Source of the DNA: Prosthecobacter sp.
Lineage (GTDB): Bacteria > Verrucomicrobiota > Verrucomicrobiia > Verrucomicrobiales > Verrucomicrobiaceae
NCBI GenBank assembly: GCA_021733925.1
Contig: JAIPJY010000036.1
Coordinates: 1-64,000, forward strand
Direction of reading: 5' to 3'
Length of the DNA stretch: 64,000 nt
In this document: positions 48,454-57,277 of the stretch, piece after piece
Layout of the letters: every line of letters begins with the position of its first letter
Position numbering within the stretch: the stretch's first letter is position 1
Made by a program: the position numbers and the translations under genes
Notes under the pieces: generated by a model
Databases searched by the model: none
Seen by the model: only the letters and a program-made list of their open reading frames with translations
Told to the model about the DNA's origin: nothing

Positions 48454-49440
48454 ATGATTTTTCTCGCCGAACTGCCCGCACCCAGCCGCATGGGGGACAT
48501 CCTCATGGCCTTCCTGAGCATTGTCTTCGAAGGCGCTCCCTACATTCTCATCGGCACGGTGTTTTCAGGGATTATCGATGCCTTTCTGCCGGCCAAGCTG
48601 CTGGACCGGGTGCTGCCGAAGAGCAAGGTGCTGGCGACGCTGATCGCGGGCTTTCTGGGGCTGGTGTTTCCGGTGTGCGAGTGCGCGGTGGTGCCGGTGA
48701 TCCGGCGGCTGGTGCAAAAGGGGCTGCCTCTTTCCTGTGCGGTGACGTACATGCTTTCCGCCCCGATCATGAACCCCATCGTGGCGATCAGCACGCTGAC
48801 GGCGTTCAAGGAATTTCAGGGCCTGACCTGGGCCACGGCAGGCAATGCGACGATGACGATCGCGCGTCTATCGCTCGGCTATCTCGTGGCGGTCATCGTC
48901 GGTCTTATCGTCATGCGCTTCAAACCGGGCCAGGTGCTGCGGGCCAGCATTGCCGCCAAGATCGAAAAAGCGGCAACGACTGAAGATGACCACGTGCACG
49001 CACCTGCCTCCAGCTTCAATGGCAAGCTGGTGCACGCCATGCGCAGTTCCATGCGCGACTTCCTCGACACGGCGATGTACTTCGCCATCGGCGTGGCCAT
49101 CACCTCCGTGTTTAACACGCAAATCAATCAAGGACTGCTGAACACCGTGGCAGGCAACGACTGGCTCGCCGTCCCTTCCCTCATGGGCTTGGCTGTCGTG
49201 CTGTCCCTCTGCAGCACCTCGGACGCCTTCATTGCCGCCCCAATGACCGCCTTCTCCATGGCGGCCAAGCTGGCCTTCCTGGTCTTCGGCCCGATGATGG
49301 ACATCAAGCTGCTGTTCATGTACTCCAGCGTCTTCAAGCGCAAGGTGGTCGTATCTCTCCTGATCGGTCTTTTCATCCTCGTCGGCCTGCTCTCCGGGCC
49401 GTGGATGAATCTGGTTCAACATCTTTACATCAAACCCTAA
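48454..49440 (+). CDS. permease, DUF318/ArsP_1 (PF03773) family
   Basis: 328 aa with about eight membrane segments. Family blocks: FLSIVFEGAPYILIGTVFSGII, GFLGLVFPVCECAVVPVIRRLVQKGLPLSCAVTYMLSAPIMNPIVAIST (the conserved PxCECxxVP segment), and MGLAVVLSLCSTSDAFIAAPM. The middle loop is long and polar with a His pair (DDHVHAP). Relatives export organoarsenicals or other metal species, and many are paired with DUF1980 proteins as here. Six nt separate the genes. Confidence 0.88.
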   Translation: MIFLAELPAPSRMGDILMAFLSIVFEGAPYILIGTVFSGIIDAFLPAKLLDRVLPKSKVLATLIAGFLGLVFPVCECAVVPVIRRLVQKGLPLSCAVTYMLSAPIMNPIVAISTLTAFKEFQGLTWATAGNATMTIARLSLGYLVAVIVGLIVMRFKPGQVLRASIAAKIEKAATTEDDHVHAPASSFNGKLVHAMRSSMRDFLDTAMYFAIGVAITSVFNTQINQGLLNTVAGNDWLAVPSLMGLAVVLSLCSTSDAFIAAPMTAFSMAAKLAFLVFGPMMDIKLLFMYSSVFKRKVVVSLLIGLFILVGLLSGPWMNLVQHLYIKP

Positions 49441-49446
49441 ATTGCC

Positions 49447-50742
49447 ATGAGTGGATCCCGCACCCTCGTTCATCTTCTCAGTGTCGCCATGCTCCTGCTG
49501 TGGGCCGGTGTGCTGCTGTATTTCTATATCAGCGGTCGTCTGATCAACTACCTCCCGCCAGATGGCATCTTCCGCCCGATGGTGCTGGTGTCCGGCATCG
49601 GCCTGGCTGTGCTGGGTCTTTTCAACCTGCTGACCATGGGGGCTGAGGACGCAGGCTGCGAAGGACATGATCACGGTCACTCCCACGATGACCATGACCA
49701 CAAGGATTGCGGTCACGACCATGCTCACAAGCACGGCGACTGCGGCCATGACCACGGGCATGAGCACACACACGATCACGGCACCTGTGACCACGATCAT
49801 GCGCACGACGCAGGCTGCGGCCACGACCACTCGCACGATCATGCGAAGACAGAGGGCTGCTGCGGGCATGATCATGCCCATGCCCATGCCCACAGCCACG
49901 AAGGCCATGCGCACGGCATCCTTGATGAGAGTTCCTGGCCGGGCCGCATTGCGGTGCTGCTCATTCTTGCCGCGCCTCTCTCATGGGCTGCGCTTGCCAC
50001 GCCGGACCGCTACAGTTCGAATGCCATCGTGAACAAGGGGCTCTACGACCCCAACTACACGGACACCTCGCGTGCGGAGCAGTTCTCGCTGCAAAACAAG
50101 GTCAAGAACGCCGAGAAGCTCGTTGCCGCCACGACGGCAAAAATCACCACGGAGAAGGTGGCCGATCAGCCTCCCGCCATGGTCAGCCCGCAGACTCTTG
50201 GACCTGCTGGAGAACCCGCAAAGCCCGCCACCACCCCACCGCCCGGAGTCGCCACCGCCGCCGCTGCCGCCGCTGAAACCAACACCCCGCCCAAAAACAT
50301 CCCGGCTCCCGCGCAGGCCTCCAAGAGCTACGGCACCTTCACTCTCGAAGACCTCAAGAAACAGGTGCCTCAGAGCAAGGAGGGAAACTTCATCCTCGAA
50401 GTGCCCGAACTCTACTACACCGGTGGCGATGTCGAAGTGCAGAAGGTGCTCACCGGACAGATGGTCGAGACCGTGGCGCAGATCCTGCCTGAGAAAGTGA
50501 ACAACCCCGACGGCAACCGCCTGCGCATCTTCCGCATGCTCGTCCAGTGCTGCGCCGCCGATGCCCGCCCCTACTCCGTGCCTGTCGATTTTGGCAAGAA
50601 AGCCCCCGACTTCAAAGACATGACCTGGGTCAAAGTCGTCGGCAAAATGAGCTACAAAAAGGAAGGCACGCAAACCGTCCCCATCATCGAAGTCAGCAAA
50701 GTGGAAGAAACCACCGCGCCGGACAATGCGATGATTTACTGA
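49447..50742 (+). CDS. DUF1980/TIGR03943 permease partner with large His-rich insert
   Basis: 431 aa. Two N-terminal membrane helices ([23 protein letters not shown] and [19 protein letters not shown]) are followed by a His/Asp/Cys-rich region (about residues 68-156) made of repeated GHDH, HDHAH and CGHDH units, then a third helix ([17 protein letters not shown]). An Ala/Pro linker leads to the C-terminal DUF1980 domain ([25 protein letters not shown]), with the conserved CCAADA cysteines. Homologues pair with DUF318 permeases. The insert would bind several Zn, Ni, Co or Cu ions. Metal trafficking is likely; the metal is unknown. Confidence 0.88.
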   Translation: MSGSRTLVHLLSVAMLLLWAGVLLYFYISGRLINYLPPDGIFRPMVLVSGIGLAVLGLFNLLTMGAEDAGCEGHDHGHSHDDHDHKDCGHDHAHKHGDCGHDHGHEHTHDHGTCDHDHAHDAGCGHDHSHDHAKTEGCCGHDHAHAHAHSHEGHAHGILDESSWPGRIAVLLILAAPLSWAALATPDRYSSNAIVNKGLYDPNYTDTSRAEQFSLQNKVKNAEKLVAATTAKITTEKVADQPPAMVSPQTLGPAGEPAKPATTPPPGVATAAAAAAETNTPPKNIPAPAQASKSYGTFTLEDLKKQVPQSKEGNFILEVPELYYTGGDVEVQKVLTGQMVETVAQILPEKVNNPDGNRLRIFRMLVQCCAADARPYSVPVDFGKKAPDFKDMTWVKVVGKMSYKKEGTQTVPIIEVSKVEETTAPDNAMIY

Positions 50743-50775
50743 GGCGGGGCTGCGTTTCAAGTCGTCAACGAATTC

Positions 50776-50876
50776 CGCGTGAGCGTCCTGGAGTGCTCCA
50801 GTCCTCTGGAGCTTTGCGCAGGCCATAGGACTCTCGAAAGCGCCGGAGGACCGGCGCACTCCAAGACGCTCACGCG
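50776..50876. terminator. 101-bp near-perfect palindrome between convergent genes
   Basis: Arm 50776-50818 (CGCGTGAGCGTCCTGGAGTG...) pairs with arm 50835-50876 (...CACTCCAAGACGCTCACGCG). Each arm contains its own smaller hairpin (CTCCAGTCCTCTGGAG and GCCGGAGGACCGGC) so it can form a cruciform with side stems. It separates the ends of the DUF1980 gene and the minus-strand dehydrogenase and is probably a bidirectional terminator and/or mobile repeat. Confidence 0.7.
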
Positions 50877-50903
50877 TCTTAGTTGCCTATCCCTGCGAAC
50901 GCC

Positions 50904-52028
50904 TCACGGCACGTCATACGTCTTCAAAGCGGCGACATCAAAGCGCGTGCAGCCGGCCTCATCGGCGATCTCGTTGAGGGCTTCGACTTCAGCGGTGCTG
51001 AAGAGGAGGCCGCCGGCATTGGTGGTGTGGGCGGCGTTTTGCGCTTCGGGCTGGCCCGGAAGCATGCAACCTTCGTTGCCGTGGCCGAGAATGTCGTCGA
51101 TCACGGCCTTGATGTTCTCGCTGAAGTTGCGACCGTTGGAGAAGAGGCCTGTGCTGATGGCGTCTGGGTGGATGACCTGGAAGTAGAAGCTGCTGGTGCG
51201 CTTTTCGCCGGCTGGGAAGGGCTTCCCTTTGATGTCAGGATGCGCGCCGCCGCCGCGCAGGGTGGGCAGGCCGCCGCCGATCATGCCGCCCATGACTTCG
51301 ATGAGGAGGGAGAGGCCGTAGCCTTTGTGCGCGCCGAAGGGCAGCAGCCAGGCGGCTTCATTGGCATCGGTGGTGGGTTTGCCAGCGGCATCCACGGCAG
51401 CGCCGGGGGGGAGGGGCTTGCCTTCGCGCTTGAGTTGCTGCACGCGGCCCATGGCCACGGTGGAGGTGGCCCAGTCGATCACGATGGGGAAGCCGCAGGC
51501 ATCCTGCGTGGGCAGGCCCCAGGAGTGGGGATTGGTGCCTAGCACGGGGAACTTGCCGCCAAAGGGCACCACTTCGCCAAGCGTGGAGGTGCAGTTGGTG
51601 TAGGCGATGTAGCCTTTCTTGGCCGCATCCATGACGTAACCTCCGCCCCAGAGGTAGTGAAAGGCGTTGTCCACGCTGACCTGGCCGATGCCGTATTTGT
51701 CCGCCATTTCCATGCAGCGCTGCATGGCGCTGAAGGCCACGCTTTGGCCCAGCTTCAATTTGCCATCCCAGGCTTCGCTGGCGGCAAAGTTCTTTTTGAT
51801 CACCTCGATCTCCGCGCCCGGTTTGCAGCCACCGGTGGCACTGCCGAAAAGGTGGTCCAGATGCAGCGCCTTGATGACGTTGTGCGTGCGGATGCCGTGG
51901 GCTGAGGCCATCTCGCAAAACCGTGCGGCGTCATCGGCTTCCGCCTGGGTGTAGCCACGGTGCTGGTAGGCGGCGCGGACAAGGGCGTTGTGGGCTTCAG
52001 AGGGGATGACGTGGTAGGTAGTGGGCAT
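50904..52028 (-). CDS. Ldh family (malate/L-sulfolactate/ureidoglycolate-type) oxidoreductase
   Basis: 374 aa from ATG 52028. Hallmarks of the MDH/LDH type-2 family: ASAHGIRTHNVIKALHLDH (substrate Arg/His region near the N-terminus), IAYTNCTSTLGEVVPFGGKFPVLGTNPHSWGLPT, VIDWATSTVAMGRVQQLKREGKPLPPG, PFGAHKGYGLSLLIEVMGGMIGGG. These NAD(P)-dependent enzymes oxidise 2-hydroxy acids. The exact substrate cannot be told from motifs. Preceded by the cytochrome gene and its terminator. Confidence 0.88.
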   Translation of the reverse strand: MPTTYHVIPSEAHNALVRAAYQHRGYTQAEADDAARFCEMASAHGIRTHNVIKALHLDHLFGSATGGCKPGAEIEVIKKNFAASEAWDGKLKLGQSVAFSAMQRCMEMADKYGIGQVSVDNAFHYLWGGGYVMDAAKKGYIAYTNCTSTLGEVVPFGGKFPVLGTNPHSWGLPTQDACGFPIVIDWATSTVAMGRVQQLKREGKPLPPGAAVDAAGKPTTDANEAAWLLPFGAHKGYGLSLLIEVMGGMIGGGLPTLRGGGAHPDIKGKPFPAGEKRTSSFYFQVIHPDAISTGLFSNGRNFSENIKAVIDDILGHGNEGCMLPGQPEAQNAAHTTNAGGLLFSTAEVEALNEIADEAGCTRFDVAALKTYDVP

Positions 52029-52062
52029 GGTTTGCGGATATTGGAGCATTCGCCCAGACACG

Positions 52063-52106
52063 CAAGAAGCAGAAACAAAGAAGGCTCCGCTCTTGCGAGC
52101 GGAGCC
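52063..52106 (-). terminator. rho-independent terminator of the small cytochrome gene
   Basis: On the minus strand GGCTCCGCT, a 6-nt loop and AGCGGAGCC (52083-52106) are followed by TTCTTTGTTTCTGCTTCTTG. It lies 37 nt after the cytochrome stop and before the Ldh-family ATG, so the two genes are probably separate units. Confidence 0.75.
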
Positions 52107-52142
52107 TCCGGAAGTCCCGGCTGGTGCCGAGGCCGTGGGCCT

Positions 52143-52499
52143 TTACTTTTTGGCGGGCTTGAAGACGTCGTGGCAGGCCTTGCAGTTGTTGGCCTTCTTA
52201 AATTCGCTGATGCCGCTGGCGTCCTTGGCCTTCACCTTTTGCAGCGCGGCGACCATGGTCTTGCACTTGGCCACCCAGGCGGCGTTGTCGCCCTTCGGGG
52301 GTTTGGCGGCGCAGATGGCCTGCACGCATTTGATCAGGGAGTCGAGCTCGGCGTCGGTGGCTTCGCCTTTGCCAACCTTCTTGGAGATGGCGTCCTCGGG
52401 TTTGAAATTCTTCTTCATCGCTTCCTTGATGACGTCGTCAGCTGCGGCGGTGCTGAGAGTGATGGCAAGGCAGAGGAGGGAGAGTGCTGTTTTCTTCAT
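52143..52499 (-). CDS. small secreted c-type cytochrome, cytochrome c'-like
   Basis: 118 aa. Signal MKKTALSLLCLAITLSTAAA. The single haem motif CKACH is 9 residues from the C-terminus, as in class II cytochromes such as cytochrome c' or b562-type folds. The body is helical with Lys/Glu-rich segments (VIKEAMKKNFKPEDA, ISEFKKANNC). A conserved two-Cys pair (CVQAIC and AKCK) may form a disulfide. Partner proteins are not adjacent. Confidence 0.78.
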   Translation of the reverse strand: MKKTALSLLCLAITLSTAAADDVIKEAMKKNFKPEDAISKKVGKGEATDAELDSLIKCVQAICAAKPPKGDNAAWVAKCKTMVAALQKVKAKDASGISEFKKANNCKACHDVFKPAKK

Positions 52500-52737
52500 G
52501 TGGTGTCGAACGTGTGATATGATGTGATGTTATTTGAGGATGAGCCGCAGCGCGCACGGCGTTGGAAAAACGCAGTTCAAGCAGTTCTTTTACCAACCGC
52601 CGTGTGCATTATTTTCCAATTCACGTTTTTAATCCCCCCGCGCCGTTCGCGTCAATGCGGGAGTCTGCCGTTACTCATTCTTCTGAAAACTCGGCGCGTG
52701 ATTGGGCTTTCGACAGCGTTTACCGCAGCTTCCAGCC

Positions 52738-52858
52738 ATGAAACTTCACCTTCTCTCTCATCCTGCTCGGCGGCCTCGCGTCTGCCGCAGACACCGAGCT
52801 GCTGATCCATCTCGGTCTGAATGACAAAGCCTCCACCGTCTGGGACGGCTCCATCACG
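52738..52858 (+). other. frameshifted leader of the DUF3604 gene
   Basis: ATG 52738 begins MKLHLL in frame 1 but soon ends. Reading from 52742 in the frame of the DUF3604 gene gives NFTFSLILLGGLASAADTE, an excellent signal peptide directly continuous with the gene but lacking a start codon. Removing one base near 52744 would join ATGAAA to it. Either a one-base insertion or a sequence error is present. Confidence 0.7.
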
Positions 52859-55837
52859 GTGACGCCCGGTGAGGTGCATGAAGTCAGGGGCTACCGTTTT
52901 GAGCAAAAGGACATGATCAAGGGCAAGGCTGCCTGGCAGGCCAGCAGCCGCACCCCTCAGGGCGCAGGCCCCAACAAAGCGCGCAGCAACAATCCGAAGA
53001 AGATCGGCGCGATGGCGAGACAACTCGGCCCCATTTTTGAAAACGGCGTGTTTGTGAAGCTGAAGGACATCACGCCCGAAAGCAGCGTGGAAATCACCAC
53101 TGAGCAGGGCAAGGTGTCCTTCAAGCTGGCCGATGTGAAACCCGGCGAGCCGCTGGATCTGCTGGACGGACGCCTAGCGGTTCAAGAGACGGCCTTCAAT
53201 CTGCGCCGCATGTCGCCGGAGCGCACGGACGATGACTTCCCTGCCCTCGCCATCGGCCCCAACGGCAACGGCTTCCTCGTGTATCAAAGCTTCACCCCGG
53301 GCATCGACCGCAATGAACGCGCGAAGCGCTGGGACAAGGAGCCGGAGGATTTCGCCTTCCTCGGCCAGCCCACAGGTGGTGATCAGCTCTGGCTGCACTT
53401 GCGCAAGGTCAACAAGTGGGAGGAGGAGCGCATCGCCGTCACGGAGCCCGGACGCGACATCTACAAATCCGCCGCCTCGTTGGATGGCAAAGGCGGCGCA
53501 TGGATCGTATGGGGCGAGCGCGTGGACGGCAACTTCGAGATCCTGTCGCGCCACTTTGCAGAGGGAAAACTCGGCCCCGTGAAAAATCTGTCCTCCTCAC
53601 CCGGCAACGATCTCTGCCCCGTGATTGCCCATTCCCCCAAGGGCACCGTGATGGTGGCGTGGATGGCCGCAAAGGATGGCAAATTTGAGATCCGCACCCG
53701 CACTCAGCTAGACGGTGCCTGGGCACCGACGCAGACCGTCTCCAACAGCGCCGGCAACTGCTGGAATCCCTCGATCTGTGCTGATCCTCGCGCCGATGGC
53801 AGCGGCCAGTTTGCACTGGCTTGGGACAGCTATGAGAAGGGCGACTACGACGTGTGGCTCTGCCTGCTGGAAGCTGGTGGCAAGGGTCCCTTCAAACCCA
53901 TGTCCGTGGCCAATACCGCGCAGTATGAGGCGCGTGCCTCCGTGGCCTACGATCACCAGGGCAGCGTGTGGGTCGCTTATGAAAAAAGCGGCGCCACCTG
54001 GGGCAAGGACTGGGGCGCCTACGACAGCAACGACGGCATCGGCTTGTACCGCAATCGTGAAATCGGCATCGCCGTTTGGGATGGCAAGGAATGGAAAGAA
54101 CCTCAGGGGAACATCGCCGATGCACTGCCCGGAGCCGTGGCCGCCCGAGGACGCGGCAAGGGGAAGGGTAAAGGACGCGGGGCGGATGTGACCGCCCCCG
54201 CTCCGGCCAAAAGCCCCGAAGTCCCCGAGGGCCTCGCCTTTGAGCAGCCCGCCGAGCGCCGTGGTGCGCCGGGCTCCCATGCCGAAGCCACCGGCCCGCA
54301 GACCTACAACAATCTGGGCCGCATCATCTGCGATGCCGAGGGGCGCATCTGGCTCATCGCCCGCACGCGCTTGAACAGCTTCCGGGGCCCGCTGGGCAGC
54401 ACCTGGGGCAGCGTGGCGGCTTATCTCGATGGCGCCGAGTGGGTGGGCCCCATCACCATTCCTCACAGCGACAACTTGATGTACAATCTTCCTGCCCTCG
54501 CCGCCGGGCCAAAGAAGCTCTTCGTCGCGCACAGCAGTGATCACCGCATGGACCGCATGCACGAGTTCAATCGCGCCAAGGCCCCACGCGGCAAGGGCGG
54601 CAACGCCGCGCTCGATGCGAGCAAGGACCCCTTTGACAACGACGTCTATTTCAGCCGCCTGCACACCAGCACTCCGGCAAAGGCCGCTGAACTCAAGCCC
54701 ATCGCGGAGGCACCCCAGGACAATCCCACCCCCAGCAAGCGCACGCAGGCCGAACGCGCCGAACTGACCGCCATCCGCGGTTACCGCTCCACCATCGACG
54801 GCACAGAGCGCCAGATCCTGCGTGGTGAATTCCACCGCCACACCGAGATCAGCGGAGACGGCGCAAACGACGGCCCGCTGGAAGACATGTGGCGCTACGC
54901 CATCGATGCCGCTTCCATGGACTGGATCGGCAATGGCGACCACGACAACGGCAACGGCCGCGAGTACACCTGGTGGCTCACGCAGAAGACCACGGACGCC
55001 TTTTTCCTGCCCAAGGCCTTCACCCCCATGTTCAGCTACGAGCGCAGCGTGGTTTATCCCGAAGGCCACCGCAACGTGGTCTTCGCCCAGCGCGGCGTGC
55101 GCACCCTGCCCCGCCTGCCCCTGAGTGATGCACGCGTGCATGAGCCCGCGCCGGACACCAACATGCTCTACAAGTACCTCAAAAAATTCAACGGCGTCTG
55201 CGCCAGCCACACCAGCGTGGGCAGCATGGGCACTGACTGGCGCAACTGGGGCGGCGAACTCGAGCCCATGGTCGAGATCTATCAGGGCGCCCGCCAGAAC
55301 TACGAGTACCCCGGCTGCCCGCGCTGCCCCACTCAGGACGACGCCATCGGCGGCTGGGAGCCCGGCGGCTGGGTGTCTGACGCCTTCGCCAAAGGCTACA
55401 AGTTCAGCTTCCAAAGCAGCAGCGACCACGGCAGCACGCACATCAGCTATGCCATGATCTACGCCGAGGACTACAGCCGCGAAGGCATCCTCAAAGCCAT
55501 GAAGCAGCGCCACACGTATGGAGCCACGGACAACATCATCGCCGACAGCCGCTGCACCGCCGCCGACGGCAAGGAGCGCATGATGGGAGACGAATTCACC
55601 GTCAAAGGCGCGCCCACCTTCACCCTCAAACTCATCGGCACCATGCCCTTTGAAAAAGTGACCCTCATCAAAGACAACGTGGAGATCCCCATGAACGCCC
55701 CCAAGGAAAAGGAAATCAACCTCTCCTGGACCGATCCCAAGCCCGAGAAAGGCAAGACCAGCTACTACTATTTCCGTGGCGAACAGACCAACGGTGAGCT
55801 TGTGTGGGTCTCTCCGATGTGGATCACTCTGGAATGA
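52859..55837 (+). CDS. secreted DUF3604 protein with N-terminal beta-propeller
   Basis: 992 aa from the first available in-frame start (GTG 52859), but the true N-terminus is about 39 codons earlier (see 52738-52858). The first half has propeller-like repeats (WLHLRKVNKWEEERIAVTE, GGAWIVWGERVDGNFEILSRHF, GTVMVAWMAAKDGKFEIRTR, QFALAWDSYEKGDYDVWLC). Near residue 650 the DUF3604 domain begins: ILRGEFHRHTEISGDGAND, DWIGNGDHDNGNGREY, FSYERSVVYPEGHRNVVF, VCASHTSVGSMGTDW, FSFQSSSDHGSTHISYA. These His/Asp clusters match a PHP-like metallophosphoesterase site. The enzyme substrate is unknown. The gene overlaps the next by 4 nt (ATGA). Confidence 0.82.
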   Translation: MTPGEVHEVRGYRFEQKDMIKGKAAWQASSRTPQGAGPNKARSNNPKKIGAMARQLGPIFENGVFVKLKDITPESSVEITTEQGKVSFKLADVKPGEPLDLLDGRLAVQETAFNLRRMSPERTDDDFPALAIGPNGNGFLVYQSFTPGIDRNERAKRWDKEPEDFAFLGQPTGGDQLWLHLRKVNKWEEERIAVTEPGRDIYKSAASLDGKGGAWIVWGERVDGNFEILSRHFAEGKLGPVKNLSSSPGNDLCPVIAHSPKGTVMVAWMAAKDGKFEIRTRTQLDGAWAPTQTVSNSAGNCWNPSICADPRADGSGQFALAWDSYEKGDYDVWLCLLEAGGKGPFKPMSVANTAQYEARASVAYDHQGSVWVAYEKSGATWGKDWGAYDSNDGIGLYRNREIGIAVWDGKEWKEPQGNIADALPGAVAARGRGKGKGKGRGADVTAPAPAKSPEVPEGLAFEQPAERRGAPGSHAEATGPQTYNNLGRIICDAEGRIWLIARTRLNSFRGPLGSTWGSVAAYLDGAEWVGPITIPHSDNLMYNLPALAAGPKKLFVAHSSDHRMDRMHEFNRAKAPRGKGGNAALDASKDPFDNDVYFSRLHTSTPAKAAELKPIAEAPQDNPTPSKRTQAERAELTAIRGYRSTIDGTERQILRGEFHRHTEISGDGANDGPLEDMWRYAIDAASMDWIGNGDHDNGNGREYTWWLTQKTTDAFFLPKAFTPMFSYERSVVYPEGHRNVVFAQRGVRTLPRLPLSDARVHEPAPDTNMLYKYLKKFNGVCASHTSVGSMGTDWRNWGGELEPMVEIYQGARQNYEYPGCPRCPTQDDAIGGWEPGGWVSDAFAKGYKFSFQSSSDHGSTHISYAMIYAEDYSREGILKAMKQRHTYGATDNIIADSRCTAADGKERMMGDEFTVKGAPTFTLKLIGTMPFEKVTLIKDNVEIPMNAPKEKEINLSWTDPKPEKGKTSYYYFRGEQTNGELVWVSPMWITLE

Positions 55838-56322
55838 CGCAAACCGAAAGCCGAATGACAAACGTGCGCAGCCTCTGGCCTGGACGGCTGCTGGCGATCG
55901 CGGACGGCGTGTTGTTTGGGTGGTTTCTGTTTTTGAGTCACGCCTTCATCATGAGGCTGCAGCAGGCGGCAGAGTTCGTGTCGCATGAATTGAGGGCTCC
56001 AAGGCTGACTCACTTTGCCTACGCAGTAATTCCTGATGAGACATGGTCTTTGGTCACTGGCTTGGTCTGTCTCAGCATGGGCTTTGGCCTGATCAGCTTG
56101 CACTCCATGGAATCCACCTCCAGCCGCCTTTTCCGCTGGGCGTTCATTGCGGTTTTGACGCTGGCGGTCGGCATGTCCCTGCCTATCTTTGACCGATACA
56201 AAGACTTGAGCGGTGGCCCAGACGATCAATGGTTGGACGAAGTGCTGTTTGTTGTTTTCTCCGCAGCCATTTTGGCACTTGGAATCGTCAAATCTCTCCG
56301 TCGTTTATCGAACCGCTCATGA
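55834..56322 (+). CDS. membrane protein of unknown function (three to four helices)
   Basis: 162 aa from ATG 55834, which overlaps the DUF3604 stop codon. Hydrophobic segments: LLAIADGVLFGWFLFLSHAFIM, WSLVTGLVCLSMGFGLISL, WAFIAVLTLAVGMSLPIF, LFVVFSAAILALGIVKSL. No known family is recognised. It is translationally coupled to the DUF3604 gene before it and the EF-hand gene after it, so it is likely part of the same complex or export route. Confidence 0.72.
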   Translation: MTQTESRMTNVRSLWPGRLLAIADGVLFGWFLFLSHAFIMRLQQAAEFVSHELRAPRLTHFAYAVIPDETWSLVTGLVCLSMGFGLISLHSMESTSSRLFRWAFIAVLTLAVGMSLPIFDRYKDLSGGPDDQWLDEVLFVVFSAAILALGIVKSLRRLSNRS

Positions 56323-57236
56323 GAAGACTCCTGTTTCTCACCATCGGGGGCTTCCTTTGGCTCAGTTCTCGCACTTCATTGCAGGCCCACGCCGCTGACC
56401 AAAGCGAGATGCGAGTGCTCCCCAAGCCGCACCAGCTCGAAATCCGGCTGACGTTCAACATCCTCACGCTCACACGGTTTACCGGCATCGACACGAATGG
56501 CGATGCAAAGATCAGCATGGCGGAACTCACCGCCGCGCAGCCGCGCATTGGCACCTACCTGAACCAGCACATCCAGGTGGAGATCAACCAGCAGAATGCC
56601 ATGCTGGGCTCCGGCGTACGCTTTGAGCCGCTCTGGCCCGATGCCGCGCAGACACCCCCGATGTCCGAGCCCGAGTATGCGGCGCGCAATGTGGATGTGA
56701 CCTTCGTGCAAACCATCGAGGGCAAGGTTCTGGAGGACTTCTGGCTGGGCTTCGAAATCTTCGAGCAAACCGGCCCCATGCAGACGATCCACGCCGTCTT
56801 CACTCAGGACGGGCGCAACGAAGATGTGTCCTTCAGCGTGCAGGAGCCGGAGTACCTTTACGACACCGGTTATGCGGAAGATCCCTTTGTGCAGGAAGCG
56901 GAGAAACAGCAGAAAGGCGGTCTCTCCACCCCGACTGAAGAAGAAAACCCCATGCGTCCCGCAGCGGTGCTCGCAACCGCATCTCCCTATGCGGCACCTG
57001 CAGCTTCTTCCGGAGGCAAGCCTGCAGCCACCCTCGCGTCTGGGCCCACAGGCAATCCAGCCGTCAAACTCGCCACCCCCATCGAATCCCAAGCCGCACC
57101 TGCAGCTGCAAGCAACGAGCGCTGGTGGATGATCCGCGCCGCCTTGATTTTGGTCATCCTCGTCATCGGCCGCAAACTCCAGCTCAGTGCCCGCAACCGG
57201 CTCGTCAGCACGCGCCGACGCCCACGGCCGAGATAG
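56319..57236 (+). CDS. secreted EF-hand protein with C-terminal membrane anchor
   Basis: 305 aa from ATG 56319. Signal MRRLLFLTIGGFLWLSS. A single EF-hand loop DTNGDAKISMAEL sits near residue 60, with the classic D-x-N-x-D-x-x-I-x-x-x-E pattern and a preceding helix (NILTLTRFTGI). A beta-rich middle is followed by an Ala/Pro/Gly linker and a C-terminal helix (WMIRAALILVILVIG) with a basic tail, so it is probably anchored in the inner membrane. Third gene of the DUF3604 operon, overlapping its predecessor by 4 nt. Confidence 0.75.
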   Translation: MRRLLFLTIGGFLWLSSRTSLQAHAADQSEMRVLPKPHQLEIRLTFNILTLTRFTGIDTNGDAKISMAELTAAQPRIGTYLNQHIQVEINQQNAMLGSGVRFEPLWPDAAQTPPMSEPEYAARNVDVTFVQTIEGKVLEDFWLGFEIFEQTGPMQTIHAVFTQDGRNEDVSFSVQEPEYLYDTGYAEDPFVQEAEKQQKGGLSTPTEEENPMRPAAVLATASPYAAPAASSGGKPAATLASGPTGNPAVKLATPIESQAAPAAASNERWWMIRAALILVILVIGRKLQLSARNRLVSTRRRPRPR

Positions 57237-57277
57237 CCGCCAACGAAATCAAATCATCGCGCCCTTGTTCGAGACGG

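Noticed and set aside
49660-49920. DNA tandem repeat from the His-rich region
   Set aside because: The nucleotide repetition is explained by His/Asp/Gly/Cys codons in an in-frame protein segment, not by a separate repeat array.
53708-55861. 717-codon antisense open frame
   Set aside because: Fully opposite the DUF3604 gene. It is Val/Ala/Gly/His/Asp-rich with no domain and arises from GC-biased codon use on the other strand.
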